Assembly (NCBI RefSeq): GCF_003240585.1
Contig: NZ_PCDP01000030.1
Coordinates: 1 to 64,000 of the forward strand
DNA length: 64,000 bases
Reading direction: 5' to 3'
Source: Arminella tubonensis
Lineage (GTDB): Bacteria > Pseudomonadota > Alphaproteobacteria > Rhizobiales > Rhizobiaceae
The notes beneath the pieces are model-generated. The model was not told the origin of the DNA. It saw only the letters and a list, made by a program, of their open reading frames with translations, and did not search any database. The stretch's first letter is position 1. Each line of letters starts with the position of its first letter. Shown piece after piece: positions 54,545-63,411 of the stretch. Both the position numbers and the translations under genes were made by a program.

Positions 54545-55622
54545 TCGGCCCTCCCTTGTCTTTGAGATTGAGCGGTCCGCGCTTCAGCACACGGCGGACC
54601 GGAAAAAGCTGGATGCCCGTGCGGTCGCAGAAGAGGCCCCAGAGACCGCGCGGGGCAAAAAGCATGACGACGATGCCGAGAAGACCGAGGATCAGAAGAT
54701 ACCAGGAGCCATAGTCGGCCAACAGGTTTTGCAGCAGGAAAAACGCAATGATGCCGACAATGGGACCTTCCAGCGTACCGATGCCACCGATCACGACGAT
54801 GAAGATCACATAGGCAGTCCAGTCGATCACCGAGAACGCCGCATCCGGGGAAATGCGGGCCTTTTGCACATAGATCAGCGCTCCGGCGATCCCGGTCAGA
54901 AAAGCCGCGGCGACATAGACCAGGGCCTTCATTCTGACGGCATCGACGCCAACGGCGCGCGCCGCCTGTTCGTTGTCGCGGACGGCAGCCAACCCAAGCC
55001 CCTGTTTGCTGCGCAAAAGGCCGTAGATGAAACCGATCGTCCCCAGTGCCAGCAGCAATGCCAGCCAGTAGGTGAGCGCGTCGCCCGCCTGCGCGGCCTT
55101 CATGCCGAAGAGCTCGTGTAGTGCGCCGACGCCCCACATCTCGCGCGCGGCCTGCCGCGGTAACGACGTGCCGGTGCCACCGCCGAGCGCCTTCCATTGC
55201 GCAAAGAGCAGCCGGCCGACTTCGGCGATCACCCAGGTGCCGATGGCAAAATAGGGGCCATAGAGCCGGAATGTGAAGAAGGCGGTGGGGATCGCCAGAA
55301 GTGCCGAGAGCACGCCGGCGATGAAGATCGCCGCGATGGGATCGATGCCGAGAAGAATGACGCAGCCGAACATTGCGTAGGCCCCGAAGCCGACGAAGAC
55401 CTGCTGACCGACGGAAATCAGACCGGCATAGCCGGCAAGAAGATTCCAGGTCTGGGCCAGCACCAGCATTGTGAGGATGAAGAACATGTCCTGGATGATG
55501 CTGCGCGAGACGAAGAAGGGTGCTCCGGCTGCGGCGACTAGGACGATCACGATCGCCACGGCAAACAGCGCCGATGCCTTGGTGCGGGTTTCGACTTGCC
55601 AGGATGTAATTGCGATACTCAT
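54537..55622 (-). CDS. ABC transporter permease (LivM type)
   Basis: 361 aa with about ten membrane segments; LivM landmarks include LLAGYAGLISVGQQVFVGFGAY and VIGGIGTLEGPIVG. GAGG before ATG. Part of a branched-chain-amino-acid-type importer that here probably carries an aromatic acid, judged from the dioxygenase/hydroxylase neighbours. Confidence 0.92.
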   Translation of the reverse strand: MSIAITSWQVETRTKASALFAVAIVIVLVAAAGAPFFVSRSIIQDMFFILTMLVLAQTWNLLAGYAGLISVGQQVFVGFGAYAMFGCVILLGIDPIAAIFIAGVLSALLAIPTAFFTFRLYGPYFAIGTWVIAEVGRLLFAQWKALGGGTGTSLPRQAAREMWGVGALHELFGMKAAQAGDALTYWLALLLALGTIGFIYGLLRSKQGLGLAAVRDNEQAARAVGVDAVRMKALVYVAAAFLTGIAGALIYVQKARISPDAAFSVIDWTAYVIFIVVIGGIGTLEGPIVGIIAFFLLQNLLADYGSWYLLILGLLGIVVMLFAPRGLWGLFCDRTGIQLFPVRRVLKRGPLNLKDKGGPNG

Positions 55623-55631
55623 CGATTGACC

Positions 55632-56495
55632 TCAGTCGACGGCGCGCGGGAAGAGGCCGCGCGGCTTGAACAACAGGACCACGAGAAAGGCGAGATGCCC
55701 GGCGAGAAGTTGCCATTCTGGATTGACCGCGGCGCCAACCGTCTGCGCGACGCCGAGGATGATGCCGCCCGCAAGCGTGCCCCAGAGTGACCCGAGCCCG
55801 CCAATGATGACCGCTTCGAACGCGTAGATCAGCCGGGTTGGACCTGATGTAGGGTCAAAATTAGCACGGGTGCCGAGATAGAGCGCCGCAATGGTGACGA
55901 TCACCATCGCAAGACCGGTTGCCATGGCGAAGATGCGCTGCGGCCGAATGCCCATCAACCCCGCCGTCACCGGATCGTCGGAGGTCGCCCGGAAGGCGCG
56001 GCCCATGGATGTTCGATAGATCAGCTGGCTGAGGCAGACGATGACGAGCACCGCCGAGAGGAAGGTGAGCAACGGCATGATCCCGGCGCTGATCGGCCCG
56101 AGGCTGAGCGAAGCCGTTTCCAGGTACCCGACCGAGACGCGACGGCTATCGGCGGAAAAGCCCTCGAGCAGGCCGTTTTGGATGACGATCGACAGGCCGA
56201 AAGTCACCAAAAGCGGCGGCAGGATGTCCTTGCCGAGCGTCCGGTTGAGCAAAAAATATTGCAGCGCCCAGCCGGCCGCAAACATGACCGGCGCCGCAAA
56301 CAGTGCCGCGACGAAGGGATTGAGCCCCAGCGACGTGACAAGTACCAGAATGATGAAGGCGGCTAGCACGATCAGATCGCCATGGGCCAGATTGACGAGC
56401 CGCATGATGCCGAAGACGAGGCTAAGACCGGCTGCAAAGAGAGCGTAGAGCCCGCCGAGCAGGATGCCCTGGAGGATCGTATCAAGCCAGTTCAT
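55632..56495 (-). CDS. ABC transporter permease (LivH type)
   Basis: 287 aa. LivH signature GILLGGLYALFAAGLSLVFG and NLAHGDLIVLAAF, then AFEAVIIGGLGSLWGTL. I prefer the second ATG (56495), with GGAGCGG upstream; the first (56501) is too close to that site. Overlaps the end of livF. Confidence 0.92.
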   Translation of the reverse strand: MNWLDTILQGILLGGLYALFAAGLSLVFGIMRLVNLAHGDLIVLAAFIILVLVTSLGLNPFVAALFAAPVMFAAGWALQYFLLNRTLGKDILPPLLVTFGLSIVIQNGLLEGFSADSRRVSVGYLETASLSLGPISAGIMPLLTFLSAVLVIVCLSQLIYRTSMGRAFRATSDDPVTAGLMGIRPQRIFAMATGLAMVIVTIAALYLGTRANFDPTSGPTRLIYAFEAVIIGGLGSLWGTLAGGIILGVAQTVGAAVNPEWQLLAGHLAFLVVLLFKPRGLFPRAVD

Positions 56496-57204
56496 GACCA
56501 TCCGCTCCGAAATAGGCTGCGTGGATCGCCTCGCGGCTGATTTTGTCCGATGGGCCGGATAGGGTGATGCGCCCCTCCATCATGCAATAGACCCGATCCG
56601 CGACTTTCAGCGCCTGGGCGATATCCTGCTCGACGATCACGATCGATGCCCCGGTCTCGCGAATTTTCGGGAAGGCGGCATAGATGTCCCGGACGACGAT
56701 CGGCGCCAGGCCGAGGCTGATCTCGTCGCAAAGCAGCACCGTCGGATTCGACATCAGCGCCCGGCCGATCGCCACCATCTGCTGCTGGCCGCCCGAAAGC
56801 GCCGTTGCCGGGCTGCTTCGCCGCTCTTTCAGGATAGGGAACAGCGCATAGATACTGTCGAGGATCCATGGCCCGTCGACGTTGCGGCCATAGGCGCCGA
56901 CCTGGAGGTTTTCCTCGACGCTGAGCGAGGGGAACAGCCGCCGGCCCTCCGGCACCATGGCGATGCCTCGCGCGACGATGTCGGGCGCCGACAAGGCGCC
57001 GATCGACTCGCCCTTGTAGAGGATGGAATTTCGCTCATTGAGGAGCGCGCCGGCGATAGAGCGCAGCAATGTCGTCTTGCCAGCACCGTTGGCACCGATA
57101 ATGGCAATAGCCTCGCCGGCGCCGATGGCAATATCGACGCCGAACAGGGCCTGGAAGTCGCCGTAGAACGCCTCCAGCCCTATGGTTTCAAGCAGCGCCA
57201 TCAT
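56482..57204 (-). CDS. ABC transporter ATPase (LivF type)
   Basis: 240 aa starting MMALLETIGLEAFYGD; Walker A GANGAGKTTLLR, signature LSGGQQQMVAIGRA, Walker B VLLCDEISLGLAP, where the usual Asp-Glu-Pro reads Asp-Glu-Ile. ATG overlaps the livG stop. Reading frame stays open upstream through livG but is not coding there. Confidence 0.92.
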   Translation of the reverse strand: MMALLETIGLEAFYGDFQALFGVDIAIGAGEAIAIIGANGAGKTTLLRSIAGALLNERNSILYKGESIGALSAPDIVARGIAMVPEGRRLFPSLSVEENLQVGAYGRNVDGPWILDSIYALFPILKERRSSPATALSGGQQQMVAIGRALMSNPTVLLCDEISLGLAPIVVRDIYAAFPKIRETGASIVIVEQDIAQALKVADRVYCMMEGRITLSGPSDKISREAIHAAYFGADGHELA

Positions 57205-57920
57205 ATCTCGATCCCCAGGTAGATCTCGCGCACCTCGCGCGATGCCATGATTTCCTCCGGCCTGCCCGCGCCAATCACCTTGCCGAAATGCAGCACCAGC
57301 AGGCGCTCCACCACCGAGTTCAGCGCGTGCAGGACATGCTCGATCCAGATGACGGTGATGCCTCTTGCATGGATGGCCCGGATGGTGGCGACGAGCGAGC
57401 GGCATTCACCCTCGGTCAGTCCACCGGCAATTTCGTCCAGCAGCAGCAGTTTCGGCTCGGTCGCCAGCGCCCGGGCAAGTTCCAACCGCTTACGCTGCAG
57501 CAGGGACAGGCTTCCGGCAACGACATTGGCCTTGTCGATCAGGCCTGTATCGACCAGAATTTCCGCACATCGATCCGAAACCTCGGCCTCGCGCTTGCGC
57601 GAGCCGAAGGCGCCGGCGACCAGCAGGTTTTCGAACACGGTGAGCTTCTCGAAAGGCTGCGGAATCTGGAACGTCCGCCCCATGCCGGAGAGACAGCGGG
57701 CCATCGGCGGCGCACCGGTCACATCGTTGCCGAGGAACCTTATTCGGCCGCTGTCAGGGGCAATATTGCCGGTCACCAGGTTGAACAATGTCGATTTCCC
57801 GGCTCCGTTCGGGCCGATGATCCCAAGCGCCTCGCCCTCGTCGACCGCAAGGGAGATCTGCTCGGCGACCGTCAGCGCGCCGAATTTCTTGGAAATGCCG
57901 TCGAGTTCAAGGATTGGCAT
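57201..57920 (-). CDS. ABC transporter ATPase (LivG type)
   Basis: 239 aa from ATG 57920 (GGAG upstream). Walker A GPNGAGKSTLFNLV, GRTFQIPQPFEKLTVFENLL, signature LSLLQRKRLELARA (instead of the canonical LSGGQ), Walker B LLLLDEIAGGLTE. The relaxed signature occurs in other LivG-like proteins (LSYGxQR). Coupled to livF. Confidence 0.9.
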   Translation of the reverse strand: MPILELDGISKKFGALTVAEQISLAVDEGEALGIIGPNGAGKSTLFNLVTGNIAPDSGRIRFLGNDVTGAPPMARCLSGMGRTFQIPQPFEKLTVFENLLVAGAFGSRKREAEVSDRCAEILVDTGLIDKANVVAGSLSLLQRKRLELARALATEPKLLLLDEIAGGLTEGECRSLVATIRAIHARGITVIWIEHVLHALNSVVERLLVLHFGKVIGAGRPEEIMASREVREIYLGIEI

Positions 57921-57935
57921 AGCGATCGACTCCAG

Positions 57936-57961
57936 AAAAAAAGCGGGCCGCATCGCGCGGC
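57936..57961 (-). terminator. Hairpin and U-run between binding protein and livG
   Basis: Transcribed as GCCGC-GCGAT-GCGGC, four bases, then seven U (plus-strand A at 57936-57942). It sits 11 bases after the binding-protein stop inside the operon, so it is an intra-operon attenuator giving more binding protein than ATPase/permease. The stem is only 5 bp, so termination is probably partial. Confidence 0.6.
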
Positions 57962-57971
57962 TCCGTCGCTA

Positions 57972-59252
57972 TCAGGCGATCGCTTCCATCTTGCCGCCGA
58001 TCGGTATGTTCGGTGCCAGCGAATTCTCGGTGATGACGAGGTCGTAGCGGCCACCATCCTTCAGCCGCCATTGGCCGCCGACAAGCGGGGTCTTGGCGAT
58101 ATTCTTCGCGGCGAAAGGCGGCAGCCCCTTGCCGTCCCACGCGATCGGGCCGACCAGGGTATCGAGCTTCGTCGCCGCGATGGCCTCGGCCACGCTGTCG
58201 CCATCGGCCGGATCCTTTGCGCGCTTCATCACATCGACAGCCAGTTCGAAGAGGGCATGGGCAAAGCCGATCGGCTGTGTCCAGGGCCGGTCGGTGACCT
58301 TGGTAAAGGCCGCGGCGACTTGAGCGGAAGTCTCGCCCGTGAGGGACGACTTGAACGGATGCTCGGGCGTCCACCAGACCTCGGAGGAAAGATTATGCCC
58401 GGCCTTGCCAAGCGCTCCGACGGTTTGAGGAAAGAGCAGCGCCTTGCCGATCGAGGCGATCTTCGGCGTGAAACCCTGTTGTTTGGCCTGATTCCAGAAC
58501 GTGGTGAAGTCAGGCGGAATGACGACGCCGGTGATGATTTCACAATTTGCCGACTTGAAGGCGTTGATCTGGGCCGAGAAATCGTCCGTCAGGTCCTGGA
58601 AGCGACCGGAGTCCGTCAGCTCATAGCCCTTGTCCCTAAGAACAGGGGGGAAGCCCACCTTGCCGTCGCCCCAGGCATTGCCATCGCCATCGTTCGGAAA
58701 CAGGCCGCCGACCTTCCTGTTGGTTTCGAGCTGCGCCCACATGCCGGTATAGACCGCGATGACGTCCTCAAGGCCCCAGAAAAAATGATAGGCATAGTTG
58801 AAAGGCTTCCAACTGGCCGGATCGCCGGGATTGCCCTGCTGGCCGATGAACCAGGGCTGCCAGGGCGCGACCGTCGAGATGCACGGGGTCTGCTCGCCCT
58901 CGCAGATAGTGGCGACCGGGTTGGTCGTTTCCGGCGTCGAGGCGACCAGAACGAGATGGACCTTGTCGTCGACAATCAGCTGCTTGGCGACTTCAGCCGC
59001 CCGGTTCGGGTTTGACTGGCTATCCTTGACGACCACCTGATAATTCAGCCCCTTCGCCTTGGTCGTGGCGAGGAAATTGTCGATGACGAATTTGTCGGCT
59101 TCGCCGAATGCCGCAAGCGGCCCGGTCTGCGGGCTGACATAGCCGAGCTTGATCGGACTATCCTGCGCCAGCGCCGGCATCGCCAGTCCCGACGTGGCCG
59201 CAACGGCGCCGGTCGCAGCCGTGGTCTTCAGAAAATCGCGTCTCGTGAACAT
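57972..59252 (-). CDS. ABC transporter substrate-binding protein (LivK/aromatic type), Tat-exported
   Basis: 426 aa. Tat motif FTRRDFLKTTAATGAVAATS, mature protein IKLGYVSPQTGPLAAFGEAD of the type I binding fold used for branched-chain amino acids, urea and aromatic acids. GGAGGAGAG precedes ATG 59252; an ATG at 59267 also has a site. Ligand inferred from the operon to be a resorcinol-type aromatic or precursor acid. Confidence 0.9.
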   Translation of the reverse strand: MFTRRDFLKTTAATGAVAATSGLAMPALAQDSPIKLGYVSPQTGPLAAFGEADKFVIDNFLATTKAKGLNYQVVVKDSQSNPNRAAEVAKQLIVDDKVHLVLVASTPETTNPVATICEGEQTPCISTVAPWQPWFIGQQGNPGDPASWKPFNYAYHFFWGLEDVIAVYTGMWAQLETNRKVGGLFPNDGDGNAWGDGKVGFPPVLRDKGYELTDSGRFQDLTDDFSAQINAFKSANCEIITGVVIPPDFTTFWNQAKQQGFTPKIASIGKALLFPQTVGALGKAGHNLSSEVWWTPEHPFKSSLTGETSAQVAAAFTKVTDRPWTQPIGFAHALFELAVDVMKRAKDPADGDSVAEAIAATKLDTLVGPIAWDGKGLPPFAAKNIAKTPLVGGQWRLKDGGRYDLVITENSLAPNIPIGGKMEAIA

Positions 59253-59290
59253 GTTCTCTCCTCCCATAGTCCCCTCCTCCCAGAGATTGA

Positions 59291-60352
59291 TCAATGCGCC
59301 GGCCGCTTGCCCTCCCAGGCATCCTGCAGCAGGCTCCGTATGGATTGCCGGTCGATCGGCCGCGGGTTCCAATAGGGATTTTCCGTGGCGATCTCGGCCG
59401 CGCGGTCGAGGTCGGCTTTCGACAGACCCAGCGCTCGAAGGCTTGAGGGAGCGCCGATCGCGGCGGCAAAATCATGAAGTCCGCCGCCGACGGAGCCACC
59501 GAAAATCTCTGCGACCGGCGCCAGCAATTCGGGCACGGCGACCGCGTTGTAGGCTGCGGTATGTGGCAGCATGATCGCATGGGTTTCGGCATGCGGCGTA
59601 TCGAACGTGCCGCCGAGCGTGTGGCAGATCTTGTGATGCAACGCCATGCCAACCGCGCCGAGCACGGTGCCGCAGAGCCAGGCTCCGTAGAGCGCATCGC
59701 CCCGGACGGCGATATCCTCGGGCGTTTCGATGATTGCCGGCAGGCTTGTCCTGAATGCTTGCAGGCCTTCGATCGCCATGAGCGTCGAAATCGGGTTTCG
59801 GTCCTGCGCATAAAGCGCCTCGACCGCATGCGCCATGGCGTTGAGGCCGCTCGTCACGCTCATGGCGACGGGAAGGCCCGTGGTGAGCGTGGCATCATAG
59901 ATGACGACCTCCGGCATGATCCTCGCATCGCGGACAGTCGTCTTGCGACCGTTCTCCGTCTGGCCGAGGATGGGGGTGACCTCCGACCCGGCATAGGTGG
60001 TCGGGATGACGACCTGCGGCAGATCGGTGCGATAGGCGATCGCCTTGCCCAGGCCCGTTGTCGAACCGCCGCCGATCGACACGACGCAATCGGCCCCGGT
60101 CTGGTGCACCTTTTCCATCGCCCGTTCGGTGACATCGACCGGCGTGTGCATGACGGCCTCGGCAAAGATCCCGACGGACAATTGTCCGAGCTTGCCCATC
60201 AGAGCCTGCGCGTCCGAGGCCTGTTGCGGCGTCGAAAGAACCAGCGCCCGTTTGCATCCGAGCTTTTCCACCCACTCGAGTACGCAGGCAGATTTGCCTG
60301 CGCCGAACACGATATGTGCGGGATTGCCGCTGTAGATGAACGCACGGCTCAT
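59291..60352 (-). CDS. Maleylacetate reductase
   Basis: 353 aa, iron-type alcohol dehydrogenase fold. SIGGGSTTGLGKAIA binds NAD(P); the reductase-specific QVVIPTTYAGSEVTPILG and metal histidines in AMAHAVEAL and HKICHTLGG follow. Reduces maleylacetate to 3-oxoadipate, the step after hydroxyquinol cleavage. Overlaps the dioxygenase stop (ATGA). Confidence 0.92.
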   Translation of the reverse strand: MSRAFIYSGNPAHIVFGAGKSACVLEWVEKLGCKRALVLSTPQQASDAQALMGKLGQLSVGIFAEAVMHTPVDVTERAMEKVHQTGADCVVSIGGGSTTGLGKAIAYRTDLPQVVIPTTYAGSEVTPILGQTENGRKTTVRDARIMPEVVIYDATLTTGLPVAMSVTSGLNAMAHAVEALYAQDRNPISTLMAIEGLQAFRTSLPAIIETPEDIAVRGDALYGAWLCGTVLGAVGMALHHKICHTLGGTFDTPHAETHAIMLPHTAAYNAVAVPELLAPVAEIFGGSVGGGLHDFAAAIGAPSSLRALGLSKADLDRAAEIATENPYWNPRPIDRQSIRSLLQDAWEGKRPAH

Positions 60353-61221
60353 GCGCCCCCCTCCCGTTTCGCCCGAACCATTACGAATGTGAAATCGAGC
60401 TGCCAGGCCGGTTTGTCGGCGGGCTTCGGCCTGAAGTCCCCCAGCAACTCCGGCTTGACGCCGAAGATGGCATCCTCGTTCAAGTACGGATCGTTCCGGT
60501 CATAGACATGCGTGGTGATGGTCTCAAAGCCCGGCGCCTTGATCATGAAATGCAGATGGGAGGGCCGTCTTAGCGGATAGCCTGCCTGGCGCAGCAGTCG
60601 TCCCACCGGACCATCGTCAGGGACGCCGTAGCCGGAGGGCCGTACGGAGCGATAATGAAAGCCGCCCTCCGCATCGGTCTCGAAGACGCCGCGCAGATTG
60701 AACTCCGGTTGCATGTCGGGCTGCTGGTTCTCGTAATAGCCCTGCGAATTCGCCTGCCAGGTCATCACGGTTGCATCACGGACCGGCAAGCCGTCGAGAT
60801 CGAGGACACGGCCGCTGACGTCGAGCGGCTCGCCGATGCCATCAAGCGAAATGTCGGCGCCAGCCTCCCGGTTCGGGGTGTCGGCGCGAAAGAAAGGACC
60901 GCGCACCGTGTTTGGCGTGGCGCCCTTCGGCCGGCGTGAATTGATCGCCTCGATCAGTGCCGAAGCGCCAAAGAGATCAGACAGCAGCACCCATTCCTGG
61001 CGTCGCTCATCGGATGCATGGCCAACTTCCGTCAGAAATTCGATAACCCTGCGCCAATCGGCGGGCGAAGGCCGCGTCTCGCGGATGATCTGGTGCAGGT
61101 GGGAGACGACAGCCGAAAGCACGCGCGACAGCGCCTTGTCCTTCGAGTTCACCAGGCGCTCGTCAAAAATGTCGGATGAGTTTGTTTCGCTGAAACTCAG
61201 CGCGATGTAGCTGGCCGTCAT
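60349..61221 (-). CDS. Intradiol ring-cleavage dioxygenase (hydroxyquinol 1,2-dioxygenase-like), copy A
   Basis: 290 aa. Same layout as the copy at 51883: GPFFRADTPNREAG, VMTWQANSQGYYENQ, SGYGVPDDGPVG (Tyr ligand) and LRRPSHLHFMI (His ligands). The paralogues are clearly diverged (for example HPYRPAHLHY versus PLRRPSHLHF), arguing for different substrates rather than recent duplication. GGAGGAGAG precedes ATG 61221. First gene of the operon. Confidence 0.9.
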   Translation of the reverse strand: MTASYIALSFSETNSSDIFDERLVNSKDKALSRVLSAVVSHLHQIIRETRPSPADWRRVIEFLTEVGHASDERRQEWVLLSDLFGASALIEAINSRRPKGATPNTVRGPFFRADTPNREAGADISLDGIGEPLDVSGRVLDLDGLPVRDATVMTWQANSQGYYENQQPDMQPEFNLRGVFETDAEGGFHYRSVRPSGYGVPDDGPVGRLLRQAGYPLRRPSHLHFMIKAPGFETITTHVYDRNDPYLNEDAIFGVKPELLGDFRPKPADKPAWQLDFTFVMVRAKREGGA

Positions 61222-61300
61222 GCTCTCCTCCAAAATCATCCGGCGAAGAGAAAAATAGCATCGATGAAGCATGCCCTTGATGATTTTATTGCGCGCCAAT

Positions 61301-61315
61301 ATAACCGATTGTTAT
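61301..61315. promoter_or_regulatory. Candidate LysR-type operator (T-N11-A)
   Basis: ATAAC-CGATT-GTTAT, an exact 5-bp-arm palindrome fitting T-N11-A. It resembles the PcaQ site described in Sinorhizobium (ATAACC-N4-GGTTAA). It overlaps the LysR start codon by two bases and lies 80-94 bases upstream of the dioxygenase ATG. Confidence 0.55.
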
Positions 61316-62264
61316 GAAAATCGATGAAAGACATCTGATCCAGCTTGCCGCGGTCGTAAAGGCCGGGGGAGTGACGGAGGGTGCCGCGCTGCTTGGGCTG
61401 TCGCAGCCGGCAGTTTCACGCACATTGTCCATGCTGGAAGGACGGCTGGGCGAGCCGCTTTTCGTCAAAGGGCGCCGCCCCCTTCAGCCGACGCCGCTCG
61501 GACGGGCATTGGCCGATCACGGCCAGACGATGCTTGCCGCGTCACGCAAGGCCTCGGATACGGTCGAAGGCTTCCGCGTCGGACGAACGGGTGTCGTACG
61601 GATTGGCGGAACGCCGTTCTTCATGGACGCACTGATCGCCGGCATGATCGCCGAGTTCCAAAATTCGCATCCGGATGTTCGCATCGACCAGACCTACGGC
61701 TATTTTTCCGATCTGCGGGCCGCGTTGAAAGCCGATCAGATCGATCTTGCCATTTGTCCGATCGATATTCTCGACGAGGGTTCAGATCTTGAGTTTCAGG
61801 AGATCCTTCCGGGACGCAACGTGGTGGCCTGCGGGGTGACGCATCCTCTATTGATGAAGCGTCGGCCACAACCTGCCGATCTTCTGGATTTTCCGTGGGT
61901 CGCGCCGCCGCCGGGCAGCCCGCTGCTTGCGGACCTTCGCAGCATGCTTTTGTCCTTCGGTGCGACCGAGATCAAGATCCGCTATTCCGGCGGCTCCTTG
62001 TTGAGTGTCATCAACTATATGAAAACCGCCAACGCGCTGACGATCATGCCCCATACGGTCGTCTTTTCGCTGCGAAACGAGAAAGCCATAACGGCACTGC
62101 CTATCAATATCGCCCATCCGGAGCGCGCCCTTGCGATCTTGAAGCGCGTCGACGCGGCACGCGCACCTGCCGCCGATCAGTTTGCCAACCACGTTCGCAG
62201 CAGTTTTGAAAAATTGAGGCATCTGATCAAGCGCCATGAACAGTCGGTTGTCTGGGGCAACTAG
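61314..62264 (+). CDS. LysR family transcriptional regulator
   Basis: 316 aa. N-terminal HTH (GGVTEGAALLGLSQPAVSRT, MLEGRLGEPLF), C-terminal type II binding fold (about 90-300) for an inducer such as an aromatic intermediate. Divergent from the hydroxyquinol operon, the standard LysR arrangement. No ribosome site precedes the ATG and the HTH would be damaged by a later start, so translation may be leaderless. Stop is 9 bases from that of the convergent AraC gene. Confidence 0.9.
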   Translation: MKIDERHLIQLAAVVKAGGVTEGAALLGLSQPAVSRTLSMLEGRLGEPLFVKGRRPLQPTPLGRALADHGQTMLAASRKASDTVEGFRVGRTGVVRIGGTPFFMDALIAGMIAEFQNSHPDVRIDQTYGYFSDLRAALKADQIDLAICPIDILDEGSDLEFQEILPGRNVVACGVTHPLLMKRRPQPADLLDFPWVAPPPGSPLLADLRSMLLSFGATEIKIRYSGGSLLSVINYMKTANALTIMPHTVVFSLRNEKAITALPINIAHPERALAILKRVDAARAPAADQFANHVRSSFEKLRHLIKRHEQSVVWGN

Positions 62265-62272
62265 GTACCCCC

Positions 62273-63169
62273 TCAAGGCCAATCGGCATAGCCGGATGAC
62301 AGGGCATGGTTTTGCGAACCCACGGCCGCTCGCGCCGCCTGGCGATACCTCTGCGGCGAAAATCCGGTCTTCTTGGAAAAAAACTGACTGAAATAGGTCG
62401 GCTCGCGAAAGCCCAGCGCGTCCGATATTTCCTGGACGGTTCGCTCGGAGCGCTCCAGCCTCAATTTCGCTTCCTGAACGACACGCTCGTGAAGCAACTG
62501 GATGGGCGAGCGGGACAGCTCCCGCTGGCACACCGCGTGCAGCCGATCGGTCGTTACGCCCAGTTCGCGCGCATAGTCACTGATCGGCCTGTGCTGCAGA
62601 AACCAGGCTTCGACGAGTTGGCGATATCGCTGCAAGATTGGACCGCGTTGAGCGCGACCGGCAGGCTCGGCCTGACGTCCGTCGATGCGCCAAACGCACA
62701 TAAGTATCAAACGCAGATAGGCGGAGACGACCATTCCGGAGGCGCGTGTCGGATCGCCAAGTTCGCCAACGAAACCGGAAATGAGCGGGATGATCTCGCT
62801 TGCAAACTGTGGATTGAGATCGTTTAGGACCTTGGGCTGTTCGACCAGTATCCGCAGCGAATAGGATTCTGCCCGGTCTCCGATCGCATCGGCGACAAGA
62901 TGTGGCGATGCACCGATCAGCATGGCGTGACCACCGGCCGCGATATTGATCAGGTACCGTTTCTGCAGCGGCAATGAGGCTAGGCAGGGCGCCCGCATCT
63001 GCCGTTCGTCATCACCGTCACTTCGAAGGAGCGCGGTTCCTCCAGTCAAAAGGAAGACGTGATGGAAATCCGCATAGATCCCCTTTTGAAACTGAATAGT
63101 TCGCTGAGAGAGCGCAGGATCGCGCCGCTCTCCGCGCGCATGATGGAAAATTCCTGCCTCGGACTGCAT
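62273..63169 (-). CDS. AraC family transcriptional regulator
   Basis: 298 aa; ATG at 63169 preceded by GAGGAG. Cupin-like N-terminal half (about 20-100) and C-terminal AraC HTH (about 190-290: PISDYARELGVTTDRLHAVC, VQEISDALGFREPTYFSQFF, KKTGFSPQRYRQ). Similar in layout to regulators of aromatic hydroxylases such as PobC. Divergent from an aldehyde dehydrogenase gene it likely controls. Confidence 0.88.
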   Translation of the reverse strand: MQSEAGIFHHARGERRDPALSQRTIQFQKGIYADFHHVFLLTGGTALLRSDGDDERQMRAPCLASLPLQKRYLINIAAGGHAMLIGASPHLVADAIGDRAESYSLRILVEQPKVLNDLNPQFASEIIPLISGFVGELGDPTRASGMVVSAYLRLILMCVWRIDGRQAEPAGRAQRGPILQRYRQLVEAWFLQHRPISDYARELGVTTDRLHAVCQRELSRSPIQLLHERVVQEAKLRLERSERTVQEISDALGFREPTYFSQFFSKKTGFSPQRYRQAARAAVGSQNHALSSGYADWP

Positions 63170-63224
63170 ATGAGCTCCTCGAAAATCCACCCCACCTTTC
63201 CGTATGCGACTTTAGACCAGATAA

Positions 63225-63254
63225 TTGTAAGATTTAACCAGAAAAACATATTCT
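63225..63254 (+). promoter_or_regulatory. Likely promoter of the aldehyde dehydrogenase gene
   Basis: TTGTAA (63225-63230), 18-base spacer, TATTCT (63249-63254), in the 242-base divergent region 63170-63411. A very strong ribosome-site-like GGGAGGAGG at 63295-63303 has no start codon at the right distance. Confidence 0.45.
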
Positions 63255-63411
63255 TTCTCCGCGCAGGCTGCGTACGATCTCCCCATCGGCCTTTGGGAGG
63301 AGGCAACGTCAACACATCGACAAAGCGCTGGACCGTCTTGGGTACATCGGCTTTGCTGCATTCTCCCGTGGCGCAAACGCAGGCTATGCCTGCATTCGAG
63401 CGGGTGACGTC

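Noticed and set aside
54448-55716. 422-codon frame overlapping livM on the same strand
   Set aside because: Composition is Arg/His/Pro-rich without motifs, while the alternative frame is a full LivM permease.
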